Positions 10,022-19,324 of a stretch of 64,000 nucleotides of DNA are shown here, one piece after another; the stretch's first letter is position 1, and every line of letters begins with the position of its first letter. The translations under genes and the position numbers were made by a program. The stretch is taken from NCBI GenBank assembly GCA_024743215.1, contig JANSWZ010000004.1:1-64000 (forward strand), in the 5' to 3' direction. This DNA comes from Alphaproteobacteria bacterium. GTDB lineage: Bacteria; Pseudomonadota; Alphaproteobacteria; Rhizobiales; GCA-2746425. The notes below the pieces were generated by a model. The model was not told the origin of the DNA. It saw only the letters and a program-made list of their open reading frames with translations, and did no database searches.

Positions 10022-11839
10022 TTAGCTGGCAGATGCCATGCGTGACGCTTTTTTCCGCTCGTGAGCCAACAGCAGGCGTTTGCGCAAGCGAATGGATTTA
10101 GGTGTAACTTCCACCAGCTCATCATCCTGAATGTAGGAAAGCGCCTTTTCCAGCGTCATCTTGGTCGGCGGTGTCAGCCGTACGGCATCATCCTTGCCTG
10201 ATGAGCGCATATTGGTCAGCTGCTTACCCTTTAATACATTGACTTCAAGGTCATTGCCCTTGGTGTGTTCACCCACAATCATGCCTTCATAGACCCGATT
10301 GCCTGGCTCAATGATCATGGGACCACGATCCTCAAGGTTCCACAAAGCAAACGCCACGGCTTCACCCTGACCATTGGAAATCAGCGCACCTGTGCGACGG
10401 CCAGGAATGCTGCCCTTGAACGGCGCATATTCATGGAACAAACGGTTCATAATGCCGGTCCCGCGGGTATCAGACAGCAATTCCGGCTGATAACCGATCA
10501 GACCGCGTGTTGGTGCATGCAGCACAATTCGTGTGCGACCGCCTGTTGAAGGACGCATTTCCACCAGTTCGGCGCGCCGCTCAGACAATTTCTGCACAAC
10601 TGTGCCCGAATGTTCGTCGTCAACATCAATGATGACCTCTTCGATCGGCTCCAACTTGTTGCCGTTTTCGTCTTCCTGGAAAACAACGCGGGGCTTGCCA
10701 ATGGAAAGTTCAAACCCTTCACGGCGCATGGTTTCAATCAAAACGGCCAATTGCAATTCGCCGCGGCCTGCCACTTCAAAACTGTCACCATCAGCACCAG
10801 GCGTTACCTGCAGCGCCACATTGCCTTCAGCTTCTTTCAAAAGACGGTCACGGATCACACGGCTTTGTACCTTGTCACCCTCGGTGCCGGCAATCGGCGC
10901 ATCATTGATGCGGAATGTCATTGACAATGTTGGCGGATCAATTGGTTGCGCCTCAATAGGCTGATCAACACTTGGGTCAACCAATGTGTCAGCAACGGAA
11001 GCAACTGTCAGTCCCGAAAGGGCCACGATATCGCCAGCAAAGGCTTCTTCTACGGGAACGCGCTCAAGACCACGGAAGCCGAGCACGCGGCTCACGCGCC
11101 CGGTCTCGACGATGGACCCATCACGGGCCAGCGCTTTGATGCTCTGATTGGGCTTGATGGACCCTGCGCGAATACGGCCGGTCAGAATGCGGCCCAGATA
11201 AGGGTTGGCTTCAATGGTTGTCGCCAGCAATTGAAACGCGCCTTCTTCGACAACAGGTTCAGGAACCTTTTCCATCACCAGTTCAAGCAGTGGGCCAATA
11301 CTGTCTTTGGGGCCTTCGGCATCATCTGCCATCCAGCCCTGTTTGGCTGAGCCATAAAGAACAGAGAAGTCCAATTGCTCTTCATCAGCATCCAGGCTTG
11401 CAAACAAATCAAATACTTCATCCAGAACTTCATCCGGACGCGCATCATGCTTGTCGATCTTGTTGATGACAACGATAGGCCGCAAGCCGATCTTGAGCGC
11501 TTTGGACAGCACGAACTTGGTCTGTGGCATTGGGCCTTCAGCAGCATCAACCAGCAGAATGGCACCATCGACCATATTCAATATACGCTCAACCTCACCG
11601 CCGAAATCGGCGTGGCCTGGCGTATCAACGATGTTGATCCGCGAGTCCTTCCAGTTCAGCGATGTGACTTTGGCAAGGATGGTAATGCCGCGTTCGCGTT
11701 CCAGATCATTGGAATCCATCGCGCGCTCATCAACCTGCTGGTTATCGCGAAACGCGCCAGAAGCTTTGAGCAACACATCAATAAGGGTAGTCTTACCATG
11801 ATCAACGTGCGCGATGATGGCGATATTTCGCAAGGACAT
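10022..11839 (-). CDS. typA: Translational GTPase TypA/BipA
   Basis: A 605-residue ribosome-associated GTPase of the EF-G-like family involved in 50S assembly and stress adaptation. Motifs are G1 AHVDHGKTTL, G2 ERGITI, G3 DTPGHADF and G4 NKIDKHDARPDEV, followed by the beta-barrel domain, two alpha/beta domains and the TypA C-terminal domain ending in a basic KRLLLAHERKKA tail. The frame is open upstream to 11935, but family members begin MSLRNIAII, so ATG 11839 is chosen. No good Shine-Dalgarno precedes this ATG; the nearby AGCCTCCTA is the complement of one. It lies downstream of argG on the same strand. Confidence 0.95.
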   Translation of the reverse strand: MSLRNIAIIAHVDHGKTTLIDVLLKASGAFRDNQQVDERAMDSNDLERERGITILAKVTSLNWKDSRINIVDTPGHADFGGEVERILNMVDGAILLVDAAEGPMPQTKFVLSKALKIGLRPIVVINKIDKHDARPDEVLDEVFDLFASLDADEEQLDFSVLYGSAKQGWMADDAEGPKDSIGPLLELVMEKVPEPVVEEGAFQLLATTIEANPYLGRILTGRIRAGSIKPNQSIKALARDGSIVETGRVSRVLGFRGLERVPVEEAFAGDIVALSGLTVASVADTLVDPSVDQPIEAQPIDPPTLSMTFRINDAPIAGTEGDKVQSRVIRDRLLKEAEGNVALQVTPGADGDSFEVAGRGELQLAVLIETMRREGFELSIGKPRVVFQEDENGNKLEPIEEVIIDVDDEHSGTVVQKLSERRAELVEMRPSTGGRTRIVLHAPTRGLIGYQPELLSDTRGTGIMNRLFHEYAPFKGSIPGRRTGALISNGQGEAVAFALWNLEDRGPMIIEPGNRVYEGMIVGEHTKGNDLEVNVLKGKQLTNMRSSGKDDAVRLTPPTKMTLEKALSYIQDDELVEVTPKSIRLRKRLLLAHERKKASRMASAS

Positions 11840-11902
11840 TAGGAGGCTTTCAAACTTTGGAAAAATCAGACGCCACGTGCCGTCACGGTGCGCTGTTGCA
11901 GT

Positions 11903-11957
11903 GCGGGATATATCCCGCATGGTGTCCATGTGCAATCCCTGTCTTGTCAGGGATTGC
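11903..11957. repeat. Two inverted repeats in the argG-typA gap
   Basis: GCGGGATATATCCCGC (11903-11918) is a perfect 16-base palindrome. GCAATCCCT (11932-11940) and AGGGATTGC (11949-11957) are perfect 9-bp arms. Both lie between the argG stop and the typA start. The second could end argG transcripts, but no T-tract follows on the minus strand. The first could be a protein-binding site or a hairpin in the typA leader. Confidence 0.5.
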
Positions 11958-12002
11958 TTTCTTGGTTTCTTTTGCTGCTTCGCAACAGCACAAAAAATGC
12001 TC

Positions 12003-13226
12003 TTAGCCGCGTTTTTTGCGGTTGGCCAGCGTCCTCAAACGCAACGCATTGAGGCGGATAAAGCCTGCTGCATCATTATGATCATAGGCAACGGCGCCTT
12101 CCTCAAAGGTCACCAGATCCTCATCATACAGCGAGTAAGGCGATGTGCGAGCAATGACATCCGCATTGCCCTTATAGAGCTTCAAAGTCACAGTTCCGGT
12201 GACATGTTCCTGACTTTTATCAATCAGAGCCTGAATCATTTCGCGTTCAGGGGAGAACCAGAAGCCATTGTAAATCAGTTCGGCGTATTTCGGCATCAAT
12301 TCGTCTTTGAGATGCGCCGCGCCTCGGTCCAACGTGATGGATTCCATGCCGCGATGCGCTGCCAGCAACACTGTGCCACCTGGCGTTTCGTAAATGCCGC
12401 GTGACTTCATGCCGATGAAACGATTTTCAACCAGATCAAGCCTTCCAATACCATTGGAACCGCCCAATTCGTTGAGCTTGGTCAGTATGGTGGCCGGAGA
12501 CATGGTTTCGCCATTGATGGAGACCGCGTCGCCCTTTTCAAATCCAACCTCGATGATGGTGGCTTTGTCCGGCGCATCCTCAGGTGATACAGTACGTGAG
12601 TAAACATATTCGGGGGCAACGTCTGCCGGATCTTCCAGAACCTTGCCTTCAGATGATGTGTGCAGCAGGTTTGCATCGACAGAAAACGGAGCTTCGCCAC
12701 GCTTGTCTTTCGCGATTGGAATCTGATTGGTTTCAGCAAATTCAATCAAGCGTGTCCGCGAGGTCAAATCCCATTCCCGCCAAGGCGCAATTACCTTGAT
12801 ATCCGGGTTCAGGGCATAGGCTGCCAGTTCGAACCGTACCTGATCATTGCCTTTTCCGGTGGCGCCATGAGAAATCGCATCGGCGCCGGTTTCTGCCGCA
12901 ATTTCAATAAGTCGTTTGGAAATCAAAGGGCGGGCAATGGAGGTTCCGAGCAGATAGACGCCCTCATAAAGAGCGTTGGCGCGGAACATGGGGAAAACAA
13001 AGTCCCGCACAAACTCTTCGCGCACATCTTCAATATAGATCTCTTTGATGCCCAGCATTTCTGCTTTTTTGCGTGCGGGCTCCAGCTCTTCGCCCTGGCC
13101 AAGATCAGCGGTAAACGTCACGACTTCGCACTGATAATTGGTCTGCAGCCATTTAAGGATGATGGACGTGTCCAATCCACCGGAATAGGCCAGCACAACT
13201 TTTTTGATGTCGCCTGTCTGGGACAT
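12003..13226 (-). CDS. argG: Argininosuccinate synthase
   Basis: A 407-residue cytosolic enzyme joining citrulline and aspartate with ATP to give argininosuccinate, the penultimate step of arginine biosynthesis. It starts with the N-type PP-loop [14 protein letters not shown] and has [15 protein letters not shown], the citrulline-binding MESITLDRG and the C-terminal KLYKGNADV region. Length matches the family. The only other arginine-pathway gene expected nearby (argH) is absent from the window. The start ATG at 13226 is followed by the typical [19 protein letters not shown]. Confidence 0.97.
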   Translation of the reverse strand: MSQTGDIKKVVLAYSGGLDTSIILKWLQTNYQCEVVTFTADLGQGEELEPARKKAEMLGIKEIYIEDVREEFVRDFVFPMFRANALYEGVYLLGTSIARPLISKRLIEIAAETGADAISHGATGKGNDQVRFELAAYALNPDIKVIAPWREWDLTSRTRLIEFAETNQIPIAKDKRGEAPFSVDANLLHTSSEGKVLEDPADVAPEYVYSRTVSPEDAPDKATIIEVGFEKGDAVSINGETMSPATILTKLNELGGSNGIGRLDLVENRFIGMKSRGIYETPGGTVLLAAHRGMESITLDRGAAHLKDELMPKYAELIYNGFWFSPEREMIQALIDKSQEHVTGTVTLKLYKGNADVIARTSPYSLYDEDLVTFEEGAVAYDHNDAAGFIRLNALRLRTLANRKKRG

Positions 13227-13483
13227 GCAGAACTCCTGAATTTCTGTGAACGCTATCGCGCTAGTGAATAATATCTATGGCCGTGATCGGAGCGGCCTGG
13301 TCTTTGTCGCGCACTATAGAAATAAGACGCGTAGGCGCAAGGAATTCTTGTTACTCAGTGCCAAGAAACGCGTTGGTGTCGTGCGGAGTTTTGAATGAGA
13401 GACCTCGGCGAAGGTGTTTTTCCCGGAACTGTCAGTACTGGTCACATTTTCTGTTGCCACAATTGTGCTGCTGCTGACGTGCG

Positions 13484-13939
13484 CTAGCTGACGCGAATTT
13501 CCCCGAAACCGGAATTCCGCCCAACCAGCAACCAATAGACCAGTCCGAAAGCACTGCCGCCTGCCAGATAGGCAGTCGTGCTTGCCTGAAAACCCTGCAA
13601 TGCAGGGTATTCAAACATGTCTTGATAAGAAAACACCGTTGGAAACTCTGGAAGTGTCCAGGACAGAATGTAACCGTTCAAGAGACCCATAATAACAAAC
13701 CAGACAAACGATCGGATTGTGAATGCTTCAGCAATGATAATGCCAATCAGGCCGACAGGTAAGGAAACGGCGCCAAACGCCATGGCCACGAATACACTGC
13801 CCAAAATCAACTCAAACTGGGTTTCCTGAAGCACAAAGCCTGTGTGTTGCCATGCAGCGTAAATGGTCAGGCCCGCAGCCGCACAACTGCAAATGTAAGC
13901 GATGGGTACGGTAAATATCAGGCGAAAAAGAGCCGACAT
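13484..13939 (-). CDS. Small integral membrane protein of unknown function
   Basis: A 151-residue hydrophobic protein with about four predicted membrane helices (near residues 5-29, 40-62, 66-95 and 118-140). No family is recognised. Its start lies five bases after the rlmN stop on the same strand, so it is very probably co-transcribed with rlmN. Proximity to rlmN does not by itself imply a role in rRNA modification. The gap to argG (13227-13483) shows no clear signal. Confidence 0.7.
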   Translation of the reverse strand: MSALFRLIFTVPIAYICSCAAAGLTIYAAWQHTGFVLQETQFELILGSVFVAMAFGAVSLPVGLIGIIIAEAFTIRSFVWFVIMGLLNGYILSWTLPEFPTVFSYQDMFEYPALQGFQASTTAYLAGGSAFGLVYWLLVGRNSGFGEIRVS

Positions 13940-13944
13940 GGGTT

Positions 13945-15180
13945 CTAGCCGTCGACGCTCTGCACAGTTTCCAAGGCCTCACGATCACGCTTTTTCATCC
14001 GTTCACTTTCAGATTTCAACTGACCGCAAGCGGCAAAGATATCGCGCCCGCGCGGCGTGCGAATGGGGGAGGCATAGCCTGCGCGGTTGACGATCTCCGC
14101 AAAGGTTTCAATCTGCTCCCAGTCCGAACATTCATAGGGTGAATTCGGCCATGGGTTGAATGGAATGAGGTTGAGCTTTGCCGGGATGCCCTTCAACAGT
14201 TTGACCAGCTTGACCGCGTCTTCCAGACTGTCATTCACGCCTTTCAGCATGACATATTCAAAGGTGATACGTCTGGAATTGGACGCCCCAGGGTAATTGC
14301 GACAGGCATCCAGCAGAGCTTCAAGATTCCATTTCTTATTGATGGGCACTAATTCGTCGCGCAGATCGTCCCGCACCGCGTGAAGGGAAATGGCAAGGCT
14401 CACGCCAATTTCGTCGCCGGTGCGTTGAATATTCGGCACATGCCCGGAGGTGGACAATGTAATTCGCCGCTTGGACAGGGCAAGGCCTTCACCATCCGAG
14501 ACAATCAGGAGTGCCTGTTTGACATTTTCAAAATTATAAAGCGGTTCGCCCATTCCCATCATCACTACATTCGTCACAAGCCGTCCCTCGCTCGGGACAT
14601 AGGTTCCAGGTGGTGTTTCCTTGTCAGGAAAGTCGCCGAGACGTTCGCGGGCAACCAGCACCTGCATTACAATTTCTTCAGGTGTCAGGTTGCGTACAAG
14701 CCTTTGTGTGCCGGTGTGGCAGAAGGTGCAGGTCAAGGTGCAGCCAACCTGCGAGGACACACACAACGTGCCGCGACCTTCTTCGGGAATATAAACCGTT
14801 TCAATATCCACCGGTGCACCAGCACCGCGTGGTGGAAAGCGAAACAACCATTTGCGCGTGCCATCGACCGAAATCTGCTCTTCAATAATTTCCGGGCGAT
14901 CCAGCGAAAAGCGTTCATCAAGATCAGCGCGCAGTGCTTTCGACAGATTGGTCATATCGCTGAATTCTGAGATGCCCCGTACATAGATCCAATACCAGAT
15001 CTGCTGAACGCGCATCTTGGCCTGCCTCTCTGGAACACCCGCTGCGATCAATGCAGGGATCATCTCATCACGAGACAGGCCAACCAGATTTGGTTTTTCC
15101 GCTATTGATTTTGGGCGTTCAGCAACCACAACAGCAGGCGCGTTGGAGTTTTTCGCTGCAATATCCAGAGAAACAGTCAT
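13945..15180 (-). CDS. rlmN: 23S rRNA (adenine(2503)-C(2))-methyltransferase RlmN
   Basis: A 411-residue radical SAM enzyme that methylates C2 of A2503 in 23S rRNA, and A37 of some tRNAs. The radical SAM cluster motif [11 protein letters not shown] (CxxxCxxC) and the RlmN segment GMGEPLYNF are present. So are [10 protein letters not shown], the [21 protein letters not shown] region and a C-terminal Cys in [11 protein letters not shown]. An N-terminal helical accessory domain occupies the first 100 residues. The length is typical for alphaproteobacterial RlmN. Confidence 0.96.
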   Translation of the reverse strand: MTVSLDIAAKNSNAPAVVVAERPKSIAEKPNLVGLSRDEMIPALIAAGVPERQAKMRVQQIWYWIYVRGISEFSDMTNLSKALRADLDERFSLDRPEIIEEQISVDGTRKWLFRFPPRGAGAPVDIETVYIPEEGRGTLCVSSQVGCTLTCTFCHTGTQRLVRNLTPEEIVMQVLVARERLGDFPDKETPPGTYVPSEGRLVTNVVMMGMGEPLYNFENVKQALLIVSDGEGLALSKRRITLSTSGHVPNIQRTGDEIGVSLAISLHAVRDDLRDELVPINKKWNLEALLDACRNYPGASNSRRITFEYVMLKGVNDSLEDAVKLVKLLKGIPAKLNLIPFNPWPNSPYECSDWEQIETFAEIVNRAGYASPIRTPRGRDIFAACGQLKSESERMKKRDREALETVQSVDG

Positions 15181-15226
15181 TTTTTGGGCCTCTTAAATGA
15201 GAGGCACTCCTTATCAGGTGTGCTGT

Positions 15227-15293
15227 CAAAGAAAAAGGGGCAAAGAAAAAGCGCCCAAGAAAAAGCAGCAAGGAAAACAGGTCAAAGAAAAAG
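15227..15293. repeat. Five tandem copies of a ~14-bp A-rich unit
   Basis: CAAAGAAAAAG occurs exactly at 15227, 15241 and 15283. Degenerate copies lie at 15256 and 15269, giving a period of 13-15 bases. It lies in the gap between rlmN and ialB-1, next to the ialB-1 terminator. Confidence 0.85.
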
Positions 15294-15311
15294 GCGGGGA
15301 CTGGCCCCGCC
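15286..15311 (-). terminator. Rho-independent terminator of ialB-1
   Basis: A GGCGGGG/CCCCGCC 7-bp stem (15293-15299 and 15305-15311), followed on the minus strand by a T-rich run formed by the A-rich repeat. It lies about 30 bases past the stop of the gene ending at 15340. Confidence 0.8.
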
Positions 15312-15339
15312 TTGGTATCCCAACGTCATGTGGGTAGGA

Positions 15340-15885
15340 TTAGCCACCACATACTTTGATAAGTTCATTGAGGGCGGCAGTAACGCCGAGCAATGAATAT
15401 GTGTCTGTGGTCAGTGTGCCTCTTGCTGAGGTTCCCTTTACGATCATGTTCGAACCGCTCCGCATGGATGCCACAAGGCGATCCTGTTCGGCCTGGTCGC
15501 GAATCCACGCGCCATCATCCTGCGTGAACAGATTAAATGTGTCGGTTCCGATCTCAACCGTTGTCATCGAGCCTTCTTTGAAAGGATAGCCGGTGATAAC
15601 GCTGACTTCATTACGCACGCCTTCGCCAGGGCGTTGACTGACAAAGAAGTAAATTTCATCTCTGTTGACGCCTGCTGGCTGAGTTTCCTTCGGCTGTGTG
15701 ATCGCGTAGCAGACACGGCCATTACTGGAATTGTAGGTATAAGCTGCCCAATCCCTGAATTGGCCAATTGGGGAAGGTGACTGAGCGAATGCGGTTGGAA
15801 CCGCCATCAACGCAACAAGACCCGCTACGATCAGGGCTTTGAAATGTCTTTTAAATCCGGATGTCAATGTCATGGCTGCCATCAT
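15340..15885 (-). CDS. Invasion-associated locus B (IalB) family protein, copy 1
   Basis: A 181-residue exported protein. A signal peptide ends near VPTAFAQS (about residue 35). The mature part shows the IalB-family order: IGQFRDWAAYTYN, then a central CYAITQPKE with the first Cys, FVSQRPGEGVRNEVSVITGYPF, the WIRD segment, and a late Cys near the C-terminus (KVCGG). The two Cys could form a disulfide. IalB of Bartonella is linked to erythrocyte invasion, but the family is widespread in non-pathogenic Rhizobiales and its general role is unknown. A second, shorter paralogue is at 22768-23271. Confidence 0.82.
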   Translation of the reverse strand: MMAAMTLTSGFKRHFKALIVAGLVALMAVPTAFAQSPSPIGQFRDWAAYTYNSSNGRVCYAITQPKETQPAGVNRDEIYFFVSQRPGEGVRNEVSVITGYPFKEGSMTTVEIGTDTFNLFTQDDGAWIRDQAEQDRLVASMRSGSNMIVKGTSARGTLTTDTYSLLGVTAALNELIKVCGG

Positions 15886-16562
15886 GATGAACTGTCGTGT
15901 CCTAAATTAAGTTTGTGTGTCTTTACGAAGCTTCTACGTCTATTTCACATCAAACGACCCGTTTCAGACTTTATCTGAATTAGACCTGATTCTTTATTGT
16001 CTGCTCTTTTATCGCGATCTGTGGCTAATTGAAAGTGCAACGCCAATTGCGCGCAAACCAGCATAACGCTTCTAAACTGCCAGAATTATCCTTACCAAAC
16101 CGTGAATATGACGCCAAAATTACGTTTCGCAGCCACAATTCTGCTAGATGTGATCCACAGAAATGGGCCCTGATCTGTCTTAAACCGCAATTTGTGACGA
16201 GAATATGTGTAAAGTGGGATCCTGGCGCAACAATTTGGCTGCGCAACATTAACACTTCCTAACCTATGCTTGGCTTGCAATAATAGCGCGAACATCGCAT
16301 GCTTTTTCGGTCAGCCGATACAAAATCAAACTGGGTCTTTTGATGTGCGTTGCACATGTCAGACGTCTGCAGTCATCGGGCATCACGACTAAGAAGCAAG
16401 CGTCAACGATAAATGACTGCGACAGAGTAGGGAATGGGCGGTTATGTCGGCTGAGACGGGCAGGAATCGTTTGGTGCAAAACGACGTGTGGCTTTGCTGC
16501 CGGGGTCAAGTGACGCCCAATGCCCCGATCTCAGTGTCTTTAAGGACTATGCCAATCTGTTC
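15886..16562. other. ~680-base non-coding stretch upstream of the ECF sigma gene
   Basis: No convincing gene or RNA gene is seen on either strand. Short open frames here (for example 16029-16262) lack ribosome sites and family resemblance. The AT-rich part presumably contains the divergent promoters of ialB-1 and the sigma factor gene. The open frame of the sigma factor reaches back to a GTG at 16488, so the true boundary is uncertain. Confidence 0.5.
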
Positions 16563-17237
16563 ATGTCAGGCCGAGATGCTCCAACCGGCACGGCCGATAT
16601 GACGAACCACCTTCAGTCAGGCAAGTCTGCCGACCCAGATGCTCAGGCGGGCGTCACCAGCCCGGATGCCAGCAGTCGTGCAAAAGCATTTTCTCGACTT
16701 GCCCGACGCGTTGCTGAATCTCAGGATCAGGCTGCTTTTGAGGAAATATTTGACTATTTTGCCCCGCGGCTGAAAGCCTATCTCCTGCGTCTTGGCGCGC
16801 AAGGCGGTCAGGCGGAAGAGCTGGTTCAAGAGGTTATGATTACCCTTTGGAACAAGGCTAGTCTGTTTGATCCATCCAAATCATCCCTGTCCACATGGTT
16901 GTTTCGGGTGGCAAGAAACCGGCACATTGATTCCCTGCGCCGTGAAAAACGTGGCGAACTGGATGAAAATGATCCGTATCTTCAGCCTCAGGGAGAGGTG
17001 GATGCCGGCGAGCAGATGGATGCGGACCGGCGCGACGAGCGTGTGCGCGCATGCCTTGAGGCATTGCCAGAGGAACAGCTTTCGCTGGTTCGCCTTGCAT
17101 TTTTCAAAGGTCTGAGCCACAGCCAGATTGCAGAAGAAGCCAATCTGCCGCTTGGCACTGTGAAATCCCGTATACGATTGGCCTTTTCAAGGCTACGCCG
17201 CGGCTTGGAGACAGAGCCAGGTATTGACCTTGAGTAA
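16563..17237 (+). CDS. ECF RNA polymerase sigma factor
   Basis: A 224-residue sigma-70 family protein of the ECF type. Sigma-2 spans FEEIFDYFAPRLKAYLLRL through WLFRVARNRHIDSLRREKR. After an acidic linker, sigma-4 spans CLEALPEEQLSLVRLAFF, GLSHSQIAEEANLPLG and TVKSRIRLAFSRLRRGLE. The sigma-4 wording resembles the RpoE-ChrR (ECF11-like) group of Alphaproteobacteria. That group normally has a ChrR anti-sigma gene directly downstream, but here the next gene is on the opposite strand. ATG 16563 is a tentative start; GTG 16488 and ATG 16599 are alternatives and none has a strong ribosome site. Confidence 0.88.
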   Translation: MSGRDAPTGTADMTNHLQSGKSADPDAQAGVTSPDASSRAKAFSRLARRVAESQDQAAFEEIFDYFAPRLKAYLLRLGAQGGQAEELVQEVMITLWNKASLFDPSKSSLSTWLFRVARNRHIDSLRREKRGELDENDPYLQPQGEVDAGEQMDADRRDERVRACLEALPEEQLSLVRLAFFKGLSHSQIAEEANLPLGTVKSRIRLAFSRLRRGLETEPGIDLE

Positions 17238-17292
17238 CCGTTCGTTGGAAACTCACTTTGTCTGAAGTTGGTGTGTCTAGATTTGACCAGTC

Positions 17293-17712
17293 TCAGCTCT
17301 TATCGTGATCCTGCAATGCAGTTCTGGCCTGTTCCTTATGCGTATCCTTGATATGTGGGCCAACCAGCGCGAGAACAGCCAACAGCACTGACGCATCATC
17401 GGCAAACCCGACAAATGTCAGAACATCAGGAATGGCATCAATCGGCATCACGAAATAGGCCAGGGCACCAACAAGTGCCGCGCGCACACGAAATGGTGTC
17501 GCTGAATCCATTGCGCAGTAATATGCAGCAACAACATCTTCCATGAACGGTATGTGCCGTAGCGCCTTGCGCACTGTCGGCCAGAAGCGCTTTCTGACGC
17601 GGCTCCGCTGCCCGTCAAAACTGCCTTTGACGTGCTCCCGCACTTTCTCAGGAAGGATGATTTCTCCCTCAAGAACGTCCTTGGGTTCAGTGTCTGGATT
17701 ATCTGTCGACAT
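17293..17712 (-). CDS. YkvA family protein (DUF1232)
   Basis: A 139-residue protein with the DUF1232 core ALVGALAYFVMPIDAIPD followed by GFADDASVLLAVLALV, a hydrophobic hairpin suggesting membrane association. The function of the family is unknown. The frame extends to 17739, but ATG 17712 is preceded by GAGGGG and is the better start. It is co-directional with phhB (36 bases between). Confidence 0.85.
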   Translation of the reverse strand: MSTDNPDTEPKDVLEGEIILPEKVREHVKGSFDGQRSRVRKRFWPTVRKALRHIPFMEDVVAAYYCAMDSATPFRVRAALVGALAYFVMPIDAIPDVLTFVGFADDASVLLAVLALVGPHIKDTHKEQARTALQDHDKS

Positions 17713-17747
17713 GGCTATCCCCTCTATGACCCTGGTCACAGCAACTG

Positions 17748-18062
17748 TTACGCGTCAGCGATCTTATCCATGGCTTTGGCCAGTTTTATGTCAAGTTCAC
17801 TCAAGCCACTACAATCATGGGTGGTCAGTGTCACATTGACGGTTTTATAGACATTTGACCATTCAGGGTGATGGTTTAACTTTTCCGCAATCAGGGCAGA
17901 CTGGCTCATGAAGCCGAAAGCCTGGATGAAATCCTTGAAGACAAATTGTCTTGAAATCGCATCGCGGTCGCCATCCAGGCACCAGCCGCCAAGTTCTGTC
18001 AGTGCTGCGGCCCGGGCCGCATCCGTCAATTTTTCTGCCATTTGTTCTCTCGTATTTGCCAT
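17748..18062 (-). CDS. phhB: 4a-hydroxytetrahydrobiopterin dehydratase (PCD)
   Basis: A 104-residue pterin-4a-carbinolamine dehydratase, which recycles the pterin cofactor of aromatic amino acid hydroxylases. The signature [19 protein letters not shown] with the conserved double His is present, and the length is typical. No phenylalanine hydroxylase is in the window. Many Alphaproteobacteria carry this gene alone, possibly for other pterin cofactors. Confidence 0.93.
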   Translation of the reverse strand: MANTREQMAEKLTDAARAAALTELGGWCLDGDRDAISRQFVFKDFIQAFGFMSQSALIAEKLNHHPEWSNVYKTVNVTLTTHDCSGLSELDIKLAKAMDKIADA

Positions 18063-18222
18063 CCACTGTACTTCTATATAGGTGCCAGCGTAGCAGGTTG
18101 AAGGTTTGTATGGTGTTGGCTCATGGCAAATGTAGACTGCGATGAGCTACACATCTTGCCCGTGGTGGAATTCCTATCTATCACAAGCCTTGCAATTCAA
18201 CCCACGCTGAACGGCCCAGATT

Positions 18223-18882
18223 TTGCTTCCAGAATTCATCTATTCACCGCCATTGGATACCGGATTGCAGGTGGTGCATCACGATGATGATCTTCTGATT
18301 GTGGATAAGCCTTCGGGGTTGTTAAGTGTGCCGGGCAAGGCAAAACATCACGCAGATTGCCTTGAAGCGCGGGTAAAAGCGGCATTCTCCAATGCTTTGT
18401 TGATCCACCGACTGGATCTGGACACATCGGGAATTATGGTATTCGCCATGAACCGGACAGCGCAACGACATCTCGGTTTGCAGTTTGAAAGACGTCACAT
18501 TGAAAAGCGCTATGTTGCGCGTGTGGCTGGCAGTCTGGTCACAGACATGGGCCAAATTGACCTGCCATTAATCTGTGACTGGCCAAACCGGCCTCTGCAA
18601 AAGGTGGACTGGGATGTTGGTAAGGCCGCACAGACCCGGTTCGAAGTCCTGTCCCATGAAGAAACCGCAACAAGGCTGGCGCTTCATCCCAAGACTGGCC
18701 GCTCTCACCAACTCAGGGTCCATTGTCTGGCCATCGGGCATCCAATTCTGGGCGATCCGTTTTATGCGCCGGCAGATGTTTTAACACGGGCTGACCGCTT
18801 GCAACTGCATGCCGAAAGCCTGTCATTGTTCCATCCCAATGGCGGCGCACGCCTCAGTTTTTCGGTTCCCGTGCCGTTTTGA
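18223..18882 (+). CDS. RluA-family pseudouridine synthase
   Basis: A 219-residue pseudouridine synthase. The catalytic Asp is in HRLDLDTSGIMVFA, preceded by DDDLLIVDKPSGLLSVPG and followed by RHIEKRYVARV, HPKTGRSHQLRVH and GHPILGDPFYAP, the usual RluA order. No N-terminal S4 domain is present, so it is closer to RluA (23S U746/tRNA U32) than to RluC/D. The start is a tentative TTG at 18223 without an obvious ribosome site. The target RNA is inferred only from family. Confidence 0.9.
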   Translation: MLPEFIYSPPLDTGLQVVHHDDDLLIVDKPSGLLSVPGKAKHHADCLEARVKAAFSNALLIHRLDLDTSGIMVFAMNRTAQRHLGLQFERRHIEKRYVARVAGSLVTDMGQIDLPLICDWPNRPLQKVDWDVGKAAQTRFEVLSHEETATRLALHPKTGRSHQLRVHCLAIGHPILGDPFYAPADVLTRADRLQLHAESLSLFHPNGGARLSFSVPVPF

Positions 18883-19007
18883 CACAGGGCCTGCTTGATT
18901 CAAGGAACGTTAACAAAAAATCACGCATTTGACACAATTTATCCGTGCTGCAGTCGATTTCACAATTCATTGTAACTTCAACTTAGAAAACGTTGAAGGG
19001 ACGTGTC

Positions 19008-19199
19008 ATGTCATCATCGCTACTCGCCATCGGCACGAGATTTGGTTTGAGTGAGGCAGGATTTCTGTCATTGCTTCTGACCATTGCCTTTTGTTGCATG
19101 GTGTTTGCTGTCGCTGCGCTGCTGCGACAAAGCTACAAGGATCAGAAGCTGGAAGTTCAGCGTGTTCGGCGCAAGCTACGTTCGAAATTCGACCACTAG
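19008..19199 (+). CDS. Small single-pass membrane protein, unknown
   Basis: A 63-residue protein with one strong hydrophobic segment (LSLLLTIAFCCMVFAVAALL) followed by a basic cytoplasmic tail (VQRVRRKLRSKF). ATG 19008 has GAAGGG upstream and is preferred to TTG 18993. No family is recognised. It precedes the sugar-dehydrogenase-like gene by 125 bases on the same strand. Confidence 0.55.
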   Translation: MSSSLLAIGTRFGLSEAGFLSLLLTIAFCCMVFAVAALLRQSYKDQKLEVQRVRRKLRSKFDH

Positions 19200-19324
19200 G
19201 GTCTGAACTCAATTCAATCTGCCAATTGAATCCAGACCCGAGAACAAAATCGGCTCTGGACCTTGGCGAGTTCATATACATGCCCCATTTGAAACTCATC
19301 TCTTTTGGTTTGTGGAGCGGTATC

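Noticed and set aside
15184-15396. 70-residue Lys-rich ORF
   Set aside because: Covers the A-rich repeat and the terminator and runs into the end of ialB-1; composition is explained by the repeat.
16029-16262. 77-residue plus-strand ORF in the long gap before the sigma gene
   Set aside because: No ribosome site, no hydrophobic or domain pattern, and open frames of this size are expected by chance.
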